This document shows, piece after piece, positions 56,437 to 64,000 of a stretch of 64,000 nt of DNA (the first letter of the stretch is position 1; each line of letters opens with the position of its first letter). The DNA comes from an uncultured Porphyromonadaceae bacterium (GTDB lineage Bacteria; Bacteroidota; Bacteroidia; Bacteroidales; Barnesiellaceae_A), in contig UPZG01000001.1 of NCBI GenBank assembly GCA_900538705.1, forward strand, positions 310,001-374,000. Direction: 5' to 3'. The notes under the pieces are model-generated. The model saw only the letters and a program-made list of their open reading frames with translations. It made no database searches and was not told where the DNA came from. The translations under genes were made by a program, and so were the position numbers.

Positions 56437-56467
56437 GATGTCAGGCGGCATTGTGCCGCCTGACATC
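56437..56467 (+). other. Perfect 14-bp hairpin inside the envelope operon
   Basis: GATGTCAGGCGGCA (56437-56450) and its exact complement (56454-56467) are separated by TTG. No T-run follows, so it may reduce but not stop read-through, or protect the upstream message from decay. Confidence 0.7.
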
Positions 56468-56485
56468 ATAAAAACAGATTAAGAG

Positions 56486-57022
56486 ATGGCACAGAGGAGT
56501 ATAGTAAAATTAAAATGGGTTGTGTTGATGGTACTCGCTATTGCAATGTGTACCCCCGATATGTATGCCCGTAAGAAAAAAGAAGACAAAGATACCTATT
56601 CGTGGCGATATGAGATTGAGCCGGTAGAAGGGGCTGTGCCTGGTGCTTGCAGGGTAAAAGTATGGACGTATGCCAAGAAAGCAGATAAGGCAATAGAGCA
56701 GGCTCCCAAGAATGCGGTGCATGGCATTATCTTCAAAGGGTATGCAGCCAATCCCGAGCTTCGTGTTCCCGGTAGACGGGCTATGGTGACCGATTATGCC
56801 GTAGAGCAAGAGTTTGCCGACTATTTCAAAGAGTTTTTTGCCGAGGGAGGGAGATATATGCGTTTTGTATCTTTGGTAAATAATGGTGCACCTATGGCGG
56901 GTGATGTGATAAAGGTAGGCAAAGAATACAAAATGGGAATTATTGTAACAGTGAAAATCGACGAATTGCGTAAGGAGTTGGAGTCGGCTGGAGTTTTGAA
57001 ATCGTTAAATAGTGCTTTTTAA
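56486..57022 (+). CDS. Exported protein of unknown function, operon gene 2
   Basis: 178 residues. A hydrophobic N-terminal segment (LKWVVLMVLAIAMCTPDMYA) followed by RKKKEDKDTYSWRYEIEP indicates a signal peptide. The rest is a single small domain (GACRVKVWTYAKKADKAIEQ to KVGKEYKMGIIVTVKIDELR). No family is recognised. Its stop codon and the ATG of the next gene share one base (TAATG), so the two are coupled. Confidence 0.75.
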   Translation: MAQRSIVKLKWVVLMVLAIAMCTPDMYARKKKEDKDTYSWRYEIEPVEGAVPGACRVKVWTYAKKADKAIEQAPKNAVHGIIFKGYAANPELRVPGRRAMVTDYAVEQEFADYFKEFFAEGGRYMRFVSLVNNGAPMAGDVIKVGKEYKMGIIVTVKIDELRKELESAGVLKSLNSAF

Positions 57023-57972
57023 TGAAAAAGTTATGTTTTGTGGCAGCATTGCTTGCCGTAGGATTATCGTATCTGCCCGCGCAGATAAAGAAGCCCATTA
57101 TCATGGTAGTACCCAGCGATTTGTGGTGTAATACCAATGGTTATGTGCAGGAGATGGATGTCAATGGTGTGCAGATGGTCTTCCCTGACTATCGCAAAGC
57201 CCTTAGGGAGGATGCTGAACTCTTGTTGGTTATAAGCAAGATAAATGAGCAGATGACCGAACGTGAGTTCCCTCTGAAGAATTTGGAGTCGGCATTGAAG
57301 AGTTTGGAAATAGAGGAGGCTGAAAATGCCGTGACGATGAGCCGCGAGGGGAGTACCCTGGCCGAATCGCCCCTCGATAAGTTGAAACGTACAGCCCGTG
57401 CCGATATATGGTTACAAGTAACATGGACGGTCAATAAGGTAGGCCCTAAACAGTCGGTAACTTATAATTTACAAGGCCTCGATGCCTATACCGACAAGCA
57501 GATTGCCGGTATATCGGGTACGAGCGAGATGGCTTTCGTATCGACGGACGAAGTTTCTACATTGTTGTTAAGTGCTATCCTTATGGATTGGGAAAACTTT
57601 ATTTACCAATTGCAGGAATACTTCAATTCCTTGCAGGAAAACGGACGTGAGGTGCGTGTGGCAGTAAAGGCCTGGGATAGTCTCGACTATGGGTTGGAAA
57701 CCGAGTTCGGTGGCAAGGAGCTGACAGAGATTGTAGAAGATTGGGTAAGCGCTCATACACAAGGAGGACGGTATAGTCTTACCGACGTGACTGAAAATAA
57801 CATGTCGTTTGAGCAGGTAATGATACCGCTTTACGACGAGCGTGGCAGAGCTTTAGATGCCCGTAGTTGGTTGCGTGACCTGCAAAAATATTTGCGTTCT
57901 ACTTATCAGGTAGAGTCGAAATTGATGATGCGGGGTTTAGGTTACGCTCAACTTGTGGTAGGAGAAAGATAG
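57022..57972 (+). CDS. DUF6175-like exported protein, operon gene 3
   Basis: 316 residues with a signal peptide (MKKLCFVAALLAVGLSYLPA). The mature start KKPIIMVVPSDLWCNTNGYV, then LLVISKINEQMTEREFPLKN, TARADIWLQVTWTVNKVGPK and YNLQGLDAYTDKQIAGISG, agree with what I recall of DUF6175, a Bacteroidetes family without known function. The layout resembles the periplasmic part of CsgG/LPP20-linked proteins. Domain assignment is from memory and should be confirmed by profile search. Confidence 0.75.
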   Translation: MKKLCFVAALLAVGLSYLPAQIKKPIIMVVPSDLWCNTNGYVQEMDVNGVQMVFPDYRKALREDAELLLVISKINEQMTEREFPLKNLESALKSLEIEEAENAVTMSREGSTLAESPLDKLKRTARADIWLQVTWTVNKVGPKQSVTYNLQGLDAYTDKQIAGISGTSEMAFVSTDEVSTLLLSAILMDWENFIYQLQEYFNSLQENGREVRVAVKAWDSLDYGLETEFGGKELTEIVEDWVSAHTQGGRYSLTDVTENNMSFEQVMIPLYDERGRALDARSWLRDLQKYLRSTYQVESKLMMRGLGYAQLVVGER

Positions 57973-57997
57973 TGTGCAACCTTTGAAAATATGTTTT

Positions 57998-58969
57998 ATG
58001 AGCAGACTTAGGAGAATAGCGTTTTGGACAAGCCTGTTATGGACTGTTGCCGTCATGGCTCAAGAACGCAATATAGCTGTAACCCCTATGTTGGTTGATA
58101 ACGTGGATATACCGGAAAGGTTGTGTCCCGTAATGGAACAAAAGTTGTTACAGATAGCTACGGGCAATGGCTATGGCTCTCGTTCGCAAGAGTTTGTGCT
58201 TACTGCCAATGCCGTAACTATCGATAAAACGGCCGTGCCGACGGTTCCGCCTCAGGTAACGTTGTCGGTAGACGTTGTATTGTATGTGGTAAATGCCGCC
58301 GAGCAACTAATCGTAGACGAATATACAGTATCGCTCTCGGGTATAGGTAGAAATGAAACTGCTGCTTATTCGGCAGCATTGAAACAGTTGAAACCAAGAA
58401 GTCCCGGCATCAGACGTTTCATGTCGACGGTACGAGAGAAAATAGTAGAGTACTATGCCGAGCGAGTACCGGTGTTGATAGCCAAGGCCGACTCGTATGC
58501 CGGGCGTGGTGAGTATGATAAGGCGATAGATGTGTTGTCGGCCATTCCCGAGGCTGTGGCTGAATATCCTGATATTGCGGCTCGTATGAGTAACTACTAT
58601 GTACAGTCGGTAGACCGCGAGGCTGACCGGGCTATACAGGCAGCCAAGTCGGAGATGGCTATGGGGCGTATAGAGAGTGCATTGGCCATGCTCAATTCTA
58701 TTGATCCTCTCAGTACTCGTTTTGGGGAGGCATCTACTATGATAGAGTCGATGTTGCAACCTATGAAAGAGGAGGAAAAGGCAACTTATAGCAAAGAAGT
58801 GGCTGTACATAACCAGCAGAAAGAGGTGGCACAACAAGTGGAAAAAAGTGAGCAGGTACGTGAGGAGATGGCGTTGACTGCTTCTTATGAGCGCAGCGAA
58901 GAGCGCGCGGTAGAGGATTCAGTGGCATTAAAAAATCGTATAACCGAGTTTTTGTCTAAACAACAATAA
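57998..58969 (+). CDS. Exported CsgG/TPR-like protein of unknown function, operon gene 4
   Basis: About 323 residues. A hydrophobic signal (IAFWTSLLWTVAVMAQ) is followed by RNIAVTPMLVDNVDIPERLC, beta-rich sequence to about residue 130, TPR-like helices (ADSYAGRGEYDKAIDVLSAI, MGRIESALAMLNSIDPLSTR) and a charged, Glu-rich C-terminal coiled coil (VHNQQKEVAQQVEKSEQVRE). ATG at 57998 chosen; an in-frame GTG at 57974 lies just two bases past the previous stop. Role unknown; in the operon it looks like a periplasmic scaffold. Confidence 0.7.
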   Translation: MSRLRRIAFWTSLLWTVAVMAQERNIAVTPMLVDNVDIPERLCPVMEQKLLQIATGNGYGSRSQEFVLTANAVTIDKTAVPTVPPQVTLSVDVVLYVVNAAEQLIVDEYTVSLSGIGRNETAAYSAALKQLKPRSPGIRRFMSTVREKIVEYYAERVPVLIAKADSYAGRGEYDKAIDVLSAIPEAVAEYPDIAARMSNYYVQSVDREADRAIQAAKSEMAMGRIESALAMLNSIDPLSTRFGEASTMIESMLQPMKEEEKATYSKEVAVHNQQKEVAQQVEKSEQVREEMALTASYERSEERAVEDSVALKNRITEFLSKQQ

Positions 58970-59062
58970 GAGAAAAGCTTTGTCATGGCAGCGTACTTCT
59001 TTGCCGTTGCTGTGACAAAGATTATGTGTGACAATAGTGAAAACCAAGAAAAACCAAATGAT

Positions 59063-60361
59063 ATGAAAGAGGCCAGATATTTGATAATGGTACTTATGGT
59101 ACTGTTATGTGGCGAAAGTTTTGCTGCCTCTCCCTATAAAGTAGAGGAGCGCAGTGGGCGTAAACCTTCGTGGGTTGGCAAAACGGAGAAAGGTTATATT
59201 ATTTTCTCAAGTACGGGGTCGTCGCTCGAGGAAGCTCGAGACAAATGTATGGAGAGTATCAAGCAAGAGATAGTTCAGGCGGTGGCTGTGAACGTATCGT
59301 CGGAAATTTTGTCGACAAGTCGTCAGCTGAGCGAGAACGGTAAGTATGATCTCTACGAAGAGTACCGTTCTGATATTAAGTCGGTTGCTGCGCGACTGCC
59401 ATTCGTCAACGATATTACGATTGCCAATGCCGAGGCTTCGTATTGGGAAAGACGGCTTAACAAGCAGACCGGCGAGCGCATCTATGAGTTTTGTGTGAAA
59501 TATCCTTTCCCCAAGGCAAAACGGGAAATGATGATAGCAGAGTTTAAAGAGTATGACAAACAGCAGTATGATAAATTCCTGAAGCTTAAAGAGGCGTGTA
59601 CATCGATAAATACAGTTGAGGAGATAGGTCGTTACTTGAGCGAAGTAGAGCCGTTTGTAGCTTACTTCTTCGATGAGACACGCTTCAAGGAGGCTGTCGC
59701 TCTGCGTGATATGTTACGTGGCATGTATAACGGTATTGCGGTGGTTGAGGTGTCAAATACTCCCGGTGAATATATTTACAAATTGGTCTATGATAACCGC
59801 GATTTTACGTTGTCGCGTTTGCCGCGAGTGAAGAGTGATTATGCTTATGAAGCCACTGTTCAGCCGGTTGGTAATGGCCTGTATGCTGTGCGCTATGGTT
59901 ATGAAGGGTGTGTACCGGAGGAGGAGAATAGTGTGGAGTTGCTCTTTAATTTCGGAGGTACGACGCGCAAGCACGTTTTTTATTTCTCGCCCGAGGTTGC
60001 CAATGCAACGCTTATTCCGCAAGGAACAGTGCGCATTACCGTACAGCCTGCTGCTACCGATTCGGTTTTATGTGATACTTTGACCATGACATTCGATGTG
60101 CGTAGTAATGTGGCAATGGATTACCAAGTGACTCGTCTCAATGTTTTCTTGCCTGAATATCCCGTTTTGCAATTATTGCCCGATGAGGCAGTCGGAAGTC
60201 TTGTAGATGGAACCAATACCGTAGTGATGCGTATGGAGGGCAAACGCTCGCCGGAAGCCCGTAGTGCTTCGCTCACAAGTGGTACTTTTACGATAAAGGA
60301 GAGGACATCGGGTAAGGAGCAAGTCATCTCATTACGTTTACCTTATAAAATAGTTTATTAA
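59063..60361 (+). CDS. LPP20-like exported protein of unknown function, operon gene 5
   Basis: About 432 residues from ATG at 59063 with signal peptide (MKEARYLIMVLMVLLCGESF). Residues 35-170 (KPSWVGKTEKGYIIFSSTGS, EEARDKCMESIKQEIVQAVA) resemble the LPP20 domain also found in the next gene. A helical part (EAVALRDMLRGMYNGIAVVE) and two or more beta-sandwich segments follow (VSNTPGEYIYKLVYDNRDFT; GTVRITVQPAATDSVLCDTL). An ATG at 58985 in frame would add 26 residues and hide the signal peptide. Confidence 0.72.
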   Translation: MKEARYLIMVLMVLLCGESFAASPYKVEERSGRKPSWVGKTEKGYIIFSSTGSSLEEARDKCMESIKQEIVQAVAVNVSSEILSTSRQLSENGKYDLYEEYRSDIKSVAARLPFVNDITIANAEASYWERRLNKQTGERIYEFCVKYPFPKAKREMMIAEFKEYDKQQYDKFLKLKEACTSINTVEEIGRYLSEVEPFVAYFFDETRFKEAVALRDMLRGMYNGIAVVEVSNTPGEYIYKLVYDNRDFTLSRLPRVKSDYAYEATVQPVGNGLYAVRYGYEGCVPEEENSVELLFNFGGTTRKHVFYFSPEVANATLIPQGTVRITVQPAATDSVLCDTLTMTFDVRSNVAMDYQVTRLNVFLPEYPVLQLLPDEAVGSLVDGTNTVVMRMEGKRSPEARSASLTSGTFTIKERTSGKEQVISLRLPYKIVY

Positions 60362-60381
60362 TTTGTTAAATCTTTATTATT

Positions 60382-60942
60382 ATGAAAACGAGATTATTTT
60401 CGATTGTAGCGATATTATTGTCTTTTGTCCTGATAACAGGATGTAAGTCGTCGCAACAGACAGTGAAGCCCGTAAAGGCGCATGAACAAGATATTCCGTT
60501 GAGTGGCAAGAAGTATAGAAGCGACAAGGAGTATTGGCGAGTTGTGCAACAAGGTGTGAGTCCCGACGTTTCCATGGCCAAAAAAGTGGCCTTGCAAAAT
60601 GCACGTGGTGAAATGTCGGCTACTATCAAAGCTCAAGTAAAGGCCGTGATAGACAACTATGGTAAGAACTTTGCCGTGGCAGGAGATATTAGTGTCGTGA
60701 ATGCCTATGAAGAGCAAGCCTATGCAGTGATAGATCAGACGTTGGTAAGTGCCGAGATGATAGACGAGAAGTTGTATAGCCTCAGTGATGGTACTTATCG
60801 TTATCATGTATGTTTGCAAGTGGCGCGTAAGACTATTGCCGACCAGCTGGAGCAGGCTTTTATGAAGGATGCCAGGTTGCGTGCCAGCTTTGATAAGGAG
60901 CAATTCAAGAAAGTGTATGACGAGCAAATGAATGCGCAGTAA
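60382..60942 (+). CDS. LPP20-like lipoprotein, operon gene 6
   Basis: 186 residues. Signal sequence with lipobox LITGC, so a predicted lipoprotein with mature start CKSSQQTVKP. The single domain (YWRVVQQGVSPDVSMAKKVA, LQNARGEMSATIKAQVKAVI, YRYHVCLQVARKTIADQLEQ) has the LPP20 look: an alpha/beta domain with a helix bearing A..NAR.E. It closes the six-gene operon, 20 bases after gene 5. Together with gene 5 it suggests an outer membrane-associated complex. Confidence 0.78.
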   Translation: MKTRLFSIVAILLSFVLITGCKSSQQTVKPVKAHEQDIPLSGKKYRSDKEYWRVVQQGVSPDVSMAKKVALQNARGEMSATIKAQVKAVIDNYGKNFAVAGDISVVNAYEEQAYAVIDQTLVSAEMIDEKLYSLSDGTYRYHVCLQVARKTIADQLEQAFMKDARLRASFDKEQFKKVYDEQMNAQ

Positions 60943-61012
60943 CTATAAGGTTTTGTAATGCGCTGACGTTGTAATGACCTGTCGGCGTTTTGCAGCGATA
61001 ATGTACGTGAAA

Positions 61013-61050
61013 CGGGGGTGCGACTCGGTATTTCGGTTGTCGCACCCCCG
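61013..61050 (+). terminator. Hairpin terminator of the envelope operon
   Basis: CGGGGGTGCGAC (61013-61024) and GTCGCACCCCCG (61039-61050) are perfectly complementary with a 14-base loop. Only a weak T-rich stretch follows, so it may work mainly through stem strength. Confidence 0.7.
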
Positions 61051-61124
61051 TCTTGCTTATAGTTAGAGGTTTAGTTGAATTCTCTCTCAATGGTAAGGGT
61101 TACTTAATAAAGAACCCCGTTTCC

Positions 61125-61262
61125 ATGATAACATTGTTATTGGTCTTTTCAATAATCAGTTTCACGATTTTTTTAATACCCTTTTTCATATTGTATATGC
61201 TTTGTAATTATGTTTTACAGCACAAAAATACAGCCGTTGTTTTTCATGTCAATAAAAAATAA
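61125..61262 (+). CDS. Possible small membrane protein
   Basis: ATG at 61125, 45 residues; a very hydrophobic helix (ITLLLVFSIISFTIFLIPFF) and a basic tail. The frame is open to 61053 without another ATG (FSLNGKGYLIKNPVSM precedes). No promoter is evident and the composition is AT-rich, so it could be a chance ORF. Confidence 0.2.
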   Translation: MITLLLVFSIISFTIFLIPFFILYMLCNYVLQHKNTAVVFHVNKK

Positions 61263-61443
61263 CTCTTTTAACAATCTATTTGATGCAAACGTTTGCGCAA
61301 AAAGTGGCATGAATAATCGATAAAATAGCAGTGCGTTTGAGGGCGTAAAGAGAAAAAAATAAGCATGAAATTTCGTATATCGAAAGAAAAGGATTAATTT
61401 TGCGGCTGTTCACAAAATCAATAGCAAAAAATAAAATAACAAT

Positions 61444-62112
61444 ATGGCAGACAAAGAAAAAGACGAGTTGGAGAAAGTGAATGAAGCGCTTACCTCGTCG
61501 GAAAAATTTATCGAAAAACATCAGAAAACAATTATCACTGTAGTAGTTGCAATAGTAGTTATCGTATCGGCAGTACTTGCAGTGCGTCACTTTTATTTGA
61601 TACCGCGCGAGGAAAAGGCTCAGGCTGCTTTGTATCGTGCAGTGCTTGCTTTTGAGCAAGACTCTCTTGACTTGGCGTTGAGTGGTAACAACGATTTTGA
61701 CGGTTTCATTCTTGTTGCCGACCAGTATGGTTCTACAAAAGCCGGTAACTTAGCCTGTGCATATGCCGGGTTGGCTTATTATGCTAAAGGTGAGTACGAG
61801 ACTGCTTTGGAGTATTTGGGTAAGTTCCGTGCCAGTGATGCAGTAGTGTCGCCAGCTATCGTTGCTTCAATAGGTAATTGCTATGCTAACTTGGAAAAAT
61901 ATACCGATGCTGTAAAATGTTTTGAGAAGGCCGCTAACGTTACCGACAACGAGGTATTTTCACCCATATATCTGATGAAAGCGGCTGCCGTATATGAGAA
62001 AATGGGACAGAAGGCCGATGCATTGAAGTTGTATGAGAAGATAAAGAGTGATTATCCTCGTTCGCAACAAGCTCAAGGTATAGACTCGTACATAGAAAGA
62101 GCTAAGTTGTAA
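61444..62112 (+). CDS. Membrane-anchored TPR protein
   Basis: 222 residues. A charged N-terminus, one membrane helix (TIITVVVAIVVIVSAVLAVR) and TPR motifs (GNLACAYAGLAYYAKGEYET, IGNCYANLEKYTDAVKCFEK, MKAAAVYEKMGQKADALKLY). The layout matches YfgM-like tetratricopeptide proteins of the inner membrane with a periplasmic TPR domain. Partners are not known. A GGCTGTA-family terminator follows. Confidence 0.85.
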   Translation: MADKEKDELEKVNEALTSSEKFIEKHQKTIITVVVAIVVIVSAVLAVRHFYLIPREEKAQAALYRAVLAFEQDSLDLALSGNNDFDGFILVADQYGSTKAGNLACAYAGLAYYAKGEYETALEYLGKFRASDAVVSPAIVASIGNCYANLEKYTDAVKCFEKAANVTDNEVFSPIYLMKAAAVYEKMGQKADALKLYEKIKSDYPRSQQAQGIDSYIERAKL

Positions 62113-62137
62113 TAGAAAATATTCCTAAAAGATAGTT

Positions 62138-62175
62138 GAGGCTGTAAACGCGTTGGCGTTGCAGCCTCTTTTTTA
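62138..62175 (+). terminator. Terminator after the TPR gene (GGCTGTA family)
   Basis: GAGGCTGTAAACGC pairs with GCGTTGCAGCCTC (small mismatch) around GTTG, followed by TTTTTT. Confidence 0.85.
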
Positions 62176-62291
62176 TTGGTGTATGCGTATATCAGATAAT
62201 TATCTTGGGGCTATATAGAAATGGTGGAATATCGTTGTGTATCGCTACATAGTCGTGACGGGTGTGCGGCGATGTACTGTAGAGAAGACTT

Positions 62292-62323
62292 TTTGCAGAA
62301 GAGAAAAAAGAGTAGTATCTTTG
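62292..62323 (+). promoter_or_regulatory. Promoter of ribH
   Basis: TTTG at 62292-62295 and TATCTTTG at 62316-62323 with 20 bases between them, a full match to the Bacteroidetes promoter. The ATG is 60 bases downstream; that leader is too short for an FMN riboswitch. Confidence 0.75.
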
Positions 62324-62382
62324 TTGTTGCAAGTAACATCGACGTAAATGATGTCTTGTAAGATGAATAAAATATTAGAGCA

Positions 62383-62931
62383 ATGGCAAACGTATCGGAT
62401 AACAAGGCTGTATTTATGCAAGGCGTACCTTCGCCCGAAGAGTGCAAACATATGAAGATAGGCATTGTTGCTGCCGAGTGGAACGACAATGTGATAACAC
62501 CGCTATTGAAAGGTGCTATCGATACTCTTTTAGAGCATGGTGTACAAGAAAAAAATATTTTTGTGACTCGTGTCCCCGGTACCATAGAGCTTACCTATGG
62601 TGCGCGGACGTTGATAGAGGCACTCAATCCGTCGGCGGTGATTGTGTTGGGGTGTGTGGTACGAGGCGATACGCCACATTTCGATTATGTATGTATGAGC
62701 GTGACCCAAGGGGTTACGATGCTCAATGCCAATCCTTATGCCATAGTAGGCGGAAAGGCTATCAACAGGCCTCCTGTTATTTTTGGTGTAATCACTACCG
62801 ATACGATGCAACAGGCTCTCGACAGGGCTGGCGGCTGCGTTGGGAACAAAGGTAGTGAGAGTGCTGTTACTGCATTGAAGATGTGTGCTTTGAAGTCTGC
62901 ATCGTTGGAGGGTAAAGAATATAAGCTTTAG
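62383..62931 (+). CDS. ribH: 6,7-dimethyl-8-ribityllumazine synthase
   Basis: 182 residues. Family motifs: IGIVAAEWNDNVITPLLKGA, RVPGTIELTYGARTLIEAL, VIVLGCVVRGDTPHFDYVCM with the active site His, and FGVITTDTMQQALDRAGG. It condenses the butanone phosphate and the ribityl-pyrimidine in riboflavin synthesis. It is longer than E. coli RibE (156) by an N-terminal extension and stands alone, away from other rib genes in this window. Confidence 0.94.
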   Translation: MANVSDNKAVFMQGVPSPEECKHMKIGIVAAEWNDNVITPLLKGAIDTLLEHGVQEKNIFVTRVPGTIELTYGARTLIEALNPSAVIVLGCVVRGDTPHFDYVCMSVTQGVTMLNANPYAIVGGKAINRPPVIFGVITTDTMQQALDRAGGCVGNKGSESAVTALKMCALKSASLEGKEYKL

Positions 62932-63035
62932 CGTACGATTGGAGGAAGCAATAGGTTGACGACATGGCAACTGTTTATGTGTCAGGTATGAACATGTGAC
63001 ATTGCAGAGTTGACTGAAAAAATCTTGTCGCAGAA

Positions 63036-63066
63036 TTGTAAAATAGAAGAAAACGTTGTAACTTTG
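63036..63066 (+). promoter_or_regulatory. Promoter of tRNA-Tyr
   Basis: TTG at 63036-63038 and TAACTTTG at 63059-63066 with 20 bases between them. The tRNA starts 11 bases after the -7 box, so there is almost no leader. Confidence 0.75.
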
Positions 63067-63077
63067 CACTCGCAAAA

Positions 63078-63160
63078 GGGCGAATACCAGAGTGGCCAAA
63101 TGGGGCAGACTGTAAATCTGCTGGTTTATACCTTCGGTGGTTCGAATCCATCTTCGCCCA
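63078..63160 (+). tRNA. tRNA-Tyr (GTA)
   Basis: Acceptor stem GGGCGAA/TTCGCCC with discriminator A, anticodon arm CAGA-CTGTAAA-TCTG (anticodon GTA), a long variable arm as in class II tRNAs, T arm GGTGG-TTCGAAT-CCATC. The 3' CCA is not encoded (CAG follows the discriminator). Confidence 0.95.
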
Positions 63161-63234
63161 CAGAATAACGGATGCAGGCTTTTGTATGCTGGCATCCGTT
63201 TTTGTTTCAAAGCCCATCATAAAAAACAAATGTC

Positions 63235-63990
63235 ATGGATACACTAAGTCTTATGAAGGCGCGCCGTACCATCAGACGGTATAGCGACCGCACTGTCGAC
63301 GAAACGTTGTTAAATCGTTTGTTAGAGGCCGCATTTCGGGCTCCTACCACCGGCGGTATGCAGGTGTACAGCGTAGTGGTGACGCGCGACCCGGAGATGA
63401 AGAAGAGGCTTGCCCCGGCTCATTTTAATCAACCGGCACTGATGGCAGCTCCTGTGGTGTTGACTTTCTGTGCCGATTTCAACCGTTTTGTGAAGTGGTG
63501 TAAAGAGAGTCGTGCCGTACCCGGTTATGAAAATTTTGTATCGTTTACCACAGCTATGATAGATGCTTTGTTGGTAGCTCAGCAGTTCAATACCGCGGCA
63601 GAGTCGCAAGGATTAGGTTGTTGCTATTTAGGTACGACTACTTACAATGCCCCACAGATAGCTGAAGTGCTGCACTTGCCTCGTTTGGTAGTGCCAGTAA
63701 CAACTCTCACCGTTGGCTATCCGGCAGAGACGCCCGAGCAGGTAGACCGCTTACCATTAGAAGCTATAGTACATCATGAGCAGTATAGCGATTACGATGG
63801 AGAGGCTATCCGCCGGTTGTATGCCGAGAAAGAGTCGCTTCCCGTTAATCGAGGATTTGTAGCTGAGAATGGGAAAGAGACGCTTGCCCAAGTGTTTACC
63901 GATGTACGATATACCAAGGCCGATAACGAATATTTCTCTCGCGTGTGGTTAGACTTTATTGTTGCTCAAGGTTTTGAGCTTCCTAAGTAG
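63235..63990 (+). CDS. Nitroreductase-family FMN oxidoreductase
   Basis: 251 residues. The N-terminal LMKARRTIRRYSDRTVDETL and FRAPTTGGMQVYSVVVTRDP segments carry the FMN-binding Arg and Ser/Gly contacts; FNTAAESQGLGCCYLGTTTY and TLTVGYPAETPE complete the fold. Members reduce nitro compounds, quinones or flavins with NAD(P)H; the physiological substrate is not known. Stop codon TAG at 63988-63990 lies just inside the window. Confidence 0.9.
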   Translation: MDTLSLMKARRTIRRYSDRTVDETLLNRLLEAAFRAPTTGGMQVYSVVVTRDPEMKKRLAPAHFNQPALMAAPVVLTFCADFNRFVKWCKESRAVPGYENFVSFTTAMIDALLVAQQFNTAAESQGLGCCYLGTTTYNAPQIAEVLHLPRLVVPVTTLTVGYPAETPEQVDRLPLEAIVHHEQYSDYDGEAIRRLYAEKESLPVNRGFVAENGKETLAQVFTDVRYTKADNEYFSRVWLDFIVAQGFELPK

Positions 63991-64000
63991 TTGGATAGTC

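Larger units (their letters stand above)
60943..61443. other. 500-base gap after the envelope operon
   Basis: Holds a strong hairpin at 61013-61050, an uncertain small membrane ORF at 61125-61262, and a TAATTTTG -7-like box at 61395-61402 before the TPR gene. Nothing else is recognised. Confidence 0.4.

Noticed and set aside
62176..62382. FMN riboswitch ahead of ribH
   Set aside because: A good promoter at 62292-62323 leaves a leader of about 55 bases, too short, and no RFN-type conserved blocks are seen.

Overview
The window is a chromosomal stretch from a Bacteroidota bacterium, most likely order Bacteroidales. This is inferred from several things seen in the sequence: repeated -33 TTTG / -7 TAnnTTTG promoters, a one-protein hybrid two-component system, GldH and a PorE-like OmpA protein, a cargo protein with a type IX secretion (T9SS) tail, and a dcw cluster in the Bacteroidetes order. 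A genus cannot be fixed; a Barnesiella-like gut commensal would fit. About 50 protein genes and two tRNAs (Asp, Tyr) are supported. There is no rRNA, insertion sequence or CRISPR array.

Layout. 1-5.8 kb: a mannoside module made of an MFS transporter fragment and a GH130 phosphorylase, divergent from a large hybrid sensor/AraC regulator. 5.9-22.7 kb: the division and cell wall cluster rsmH-ftsL-ftsI-murE-mraY-murD-ftsW-murG-murC-ftsQ-ftsA-ftsZ, followed by a YqeY-like gene and serS; mraZ is not present at its usual place. 23.2-24.0 kb: an ECF sigma factor with a 55-codon companion gene. 24.2-31.9 kb: an outer membrane barrel protein, an SGNH-like/sialate O-acetylesterase pair, a T9SS cargo protein and a frameshifted metallophosphoesterase. 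32-37.9 kb: cardiolipin synthase, divergent from an SGNH-SGNH-MBOAT O-acylation operon. 38-44.3 kb: pullulanase, a coiled-coil protein with ZapA, RNase Y, RicT-like PSP1 protein and GldH. 44.4-53.6 kb: PBP1A, tRNA-Asp, a MATE pump, QueA, the PorE-like protein and a YczE/cytidylate-kinase-like fusion.

53.7-61 kb is the least explained part. It first carries a tightly coupled three-gene cassette that looks like holin, endolysin and one-piece spanin without any other phage gene. Next to it is a six-gene operon (55.1-60.9 kb) in which every product is predicted to be exported, including DUF6175-like and LPP20-like proteins, and no function is known. The window closes with a membrane-anchored TPR protein, ribH, tRNA-Tyr and a nitroreductase.

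Two patterns run across the window. Five intergenic hairpins share the same arms (GGCTGTA ... TRCAGCC), all in the same orientation behind + strand genes, and so look like a dispersed terminator family. Several genes are also linked by 1-4 base overlaps (murG/murC/ftsQ, the lysis-like cassette, the SGNH pair), which points to translational coupling.
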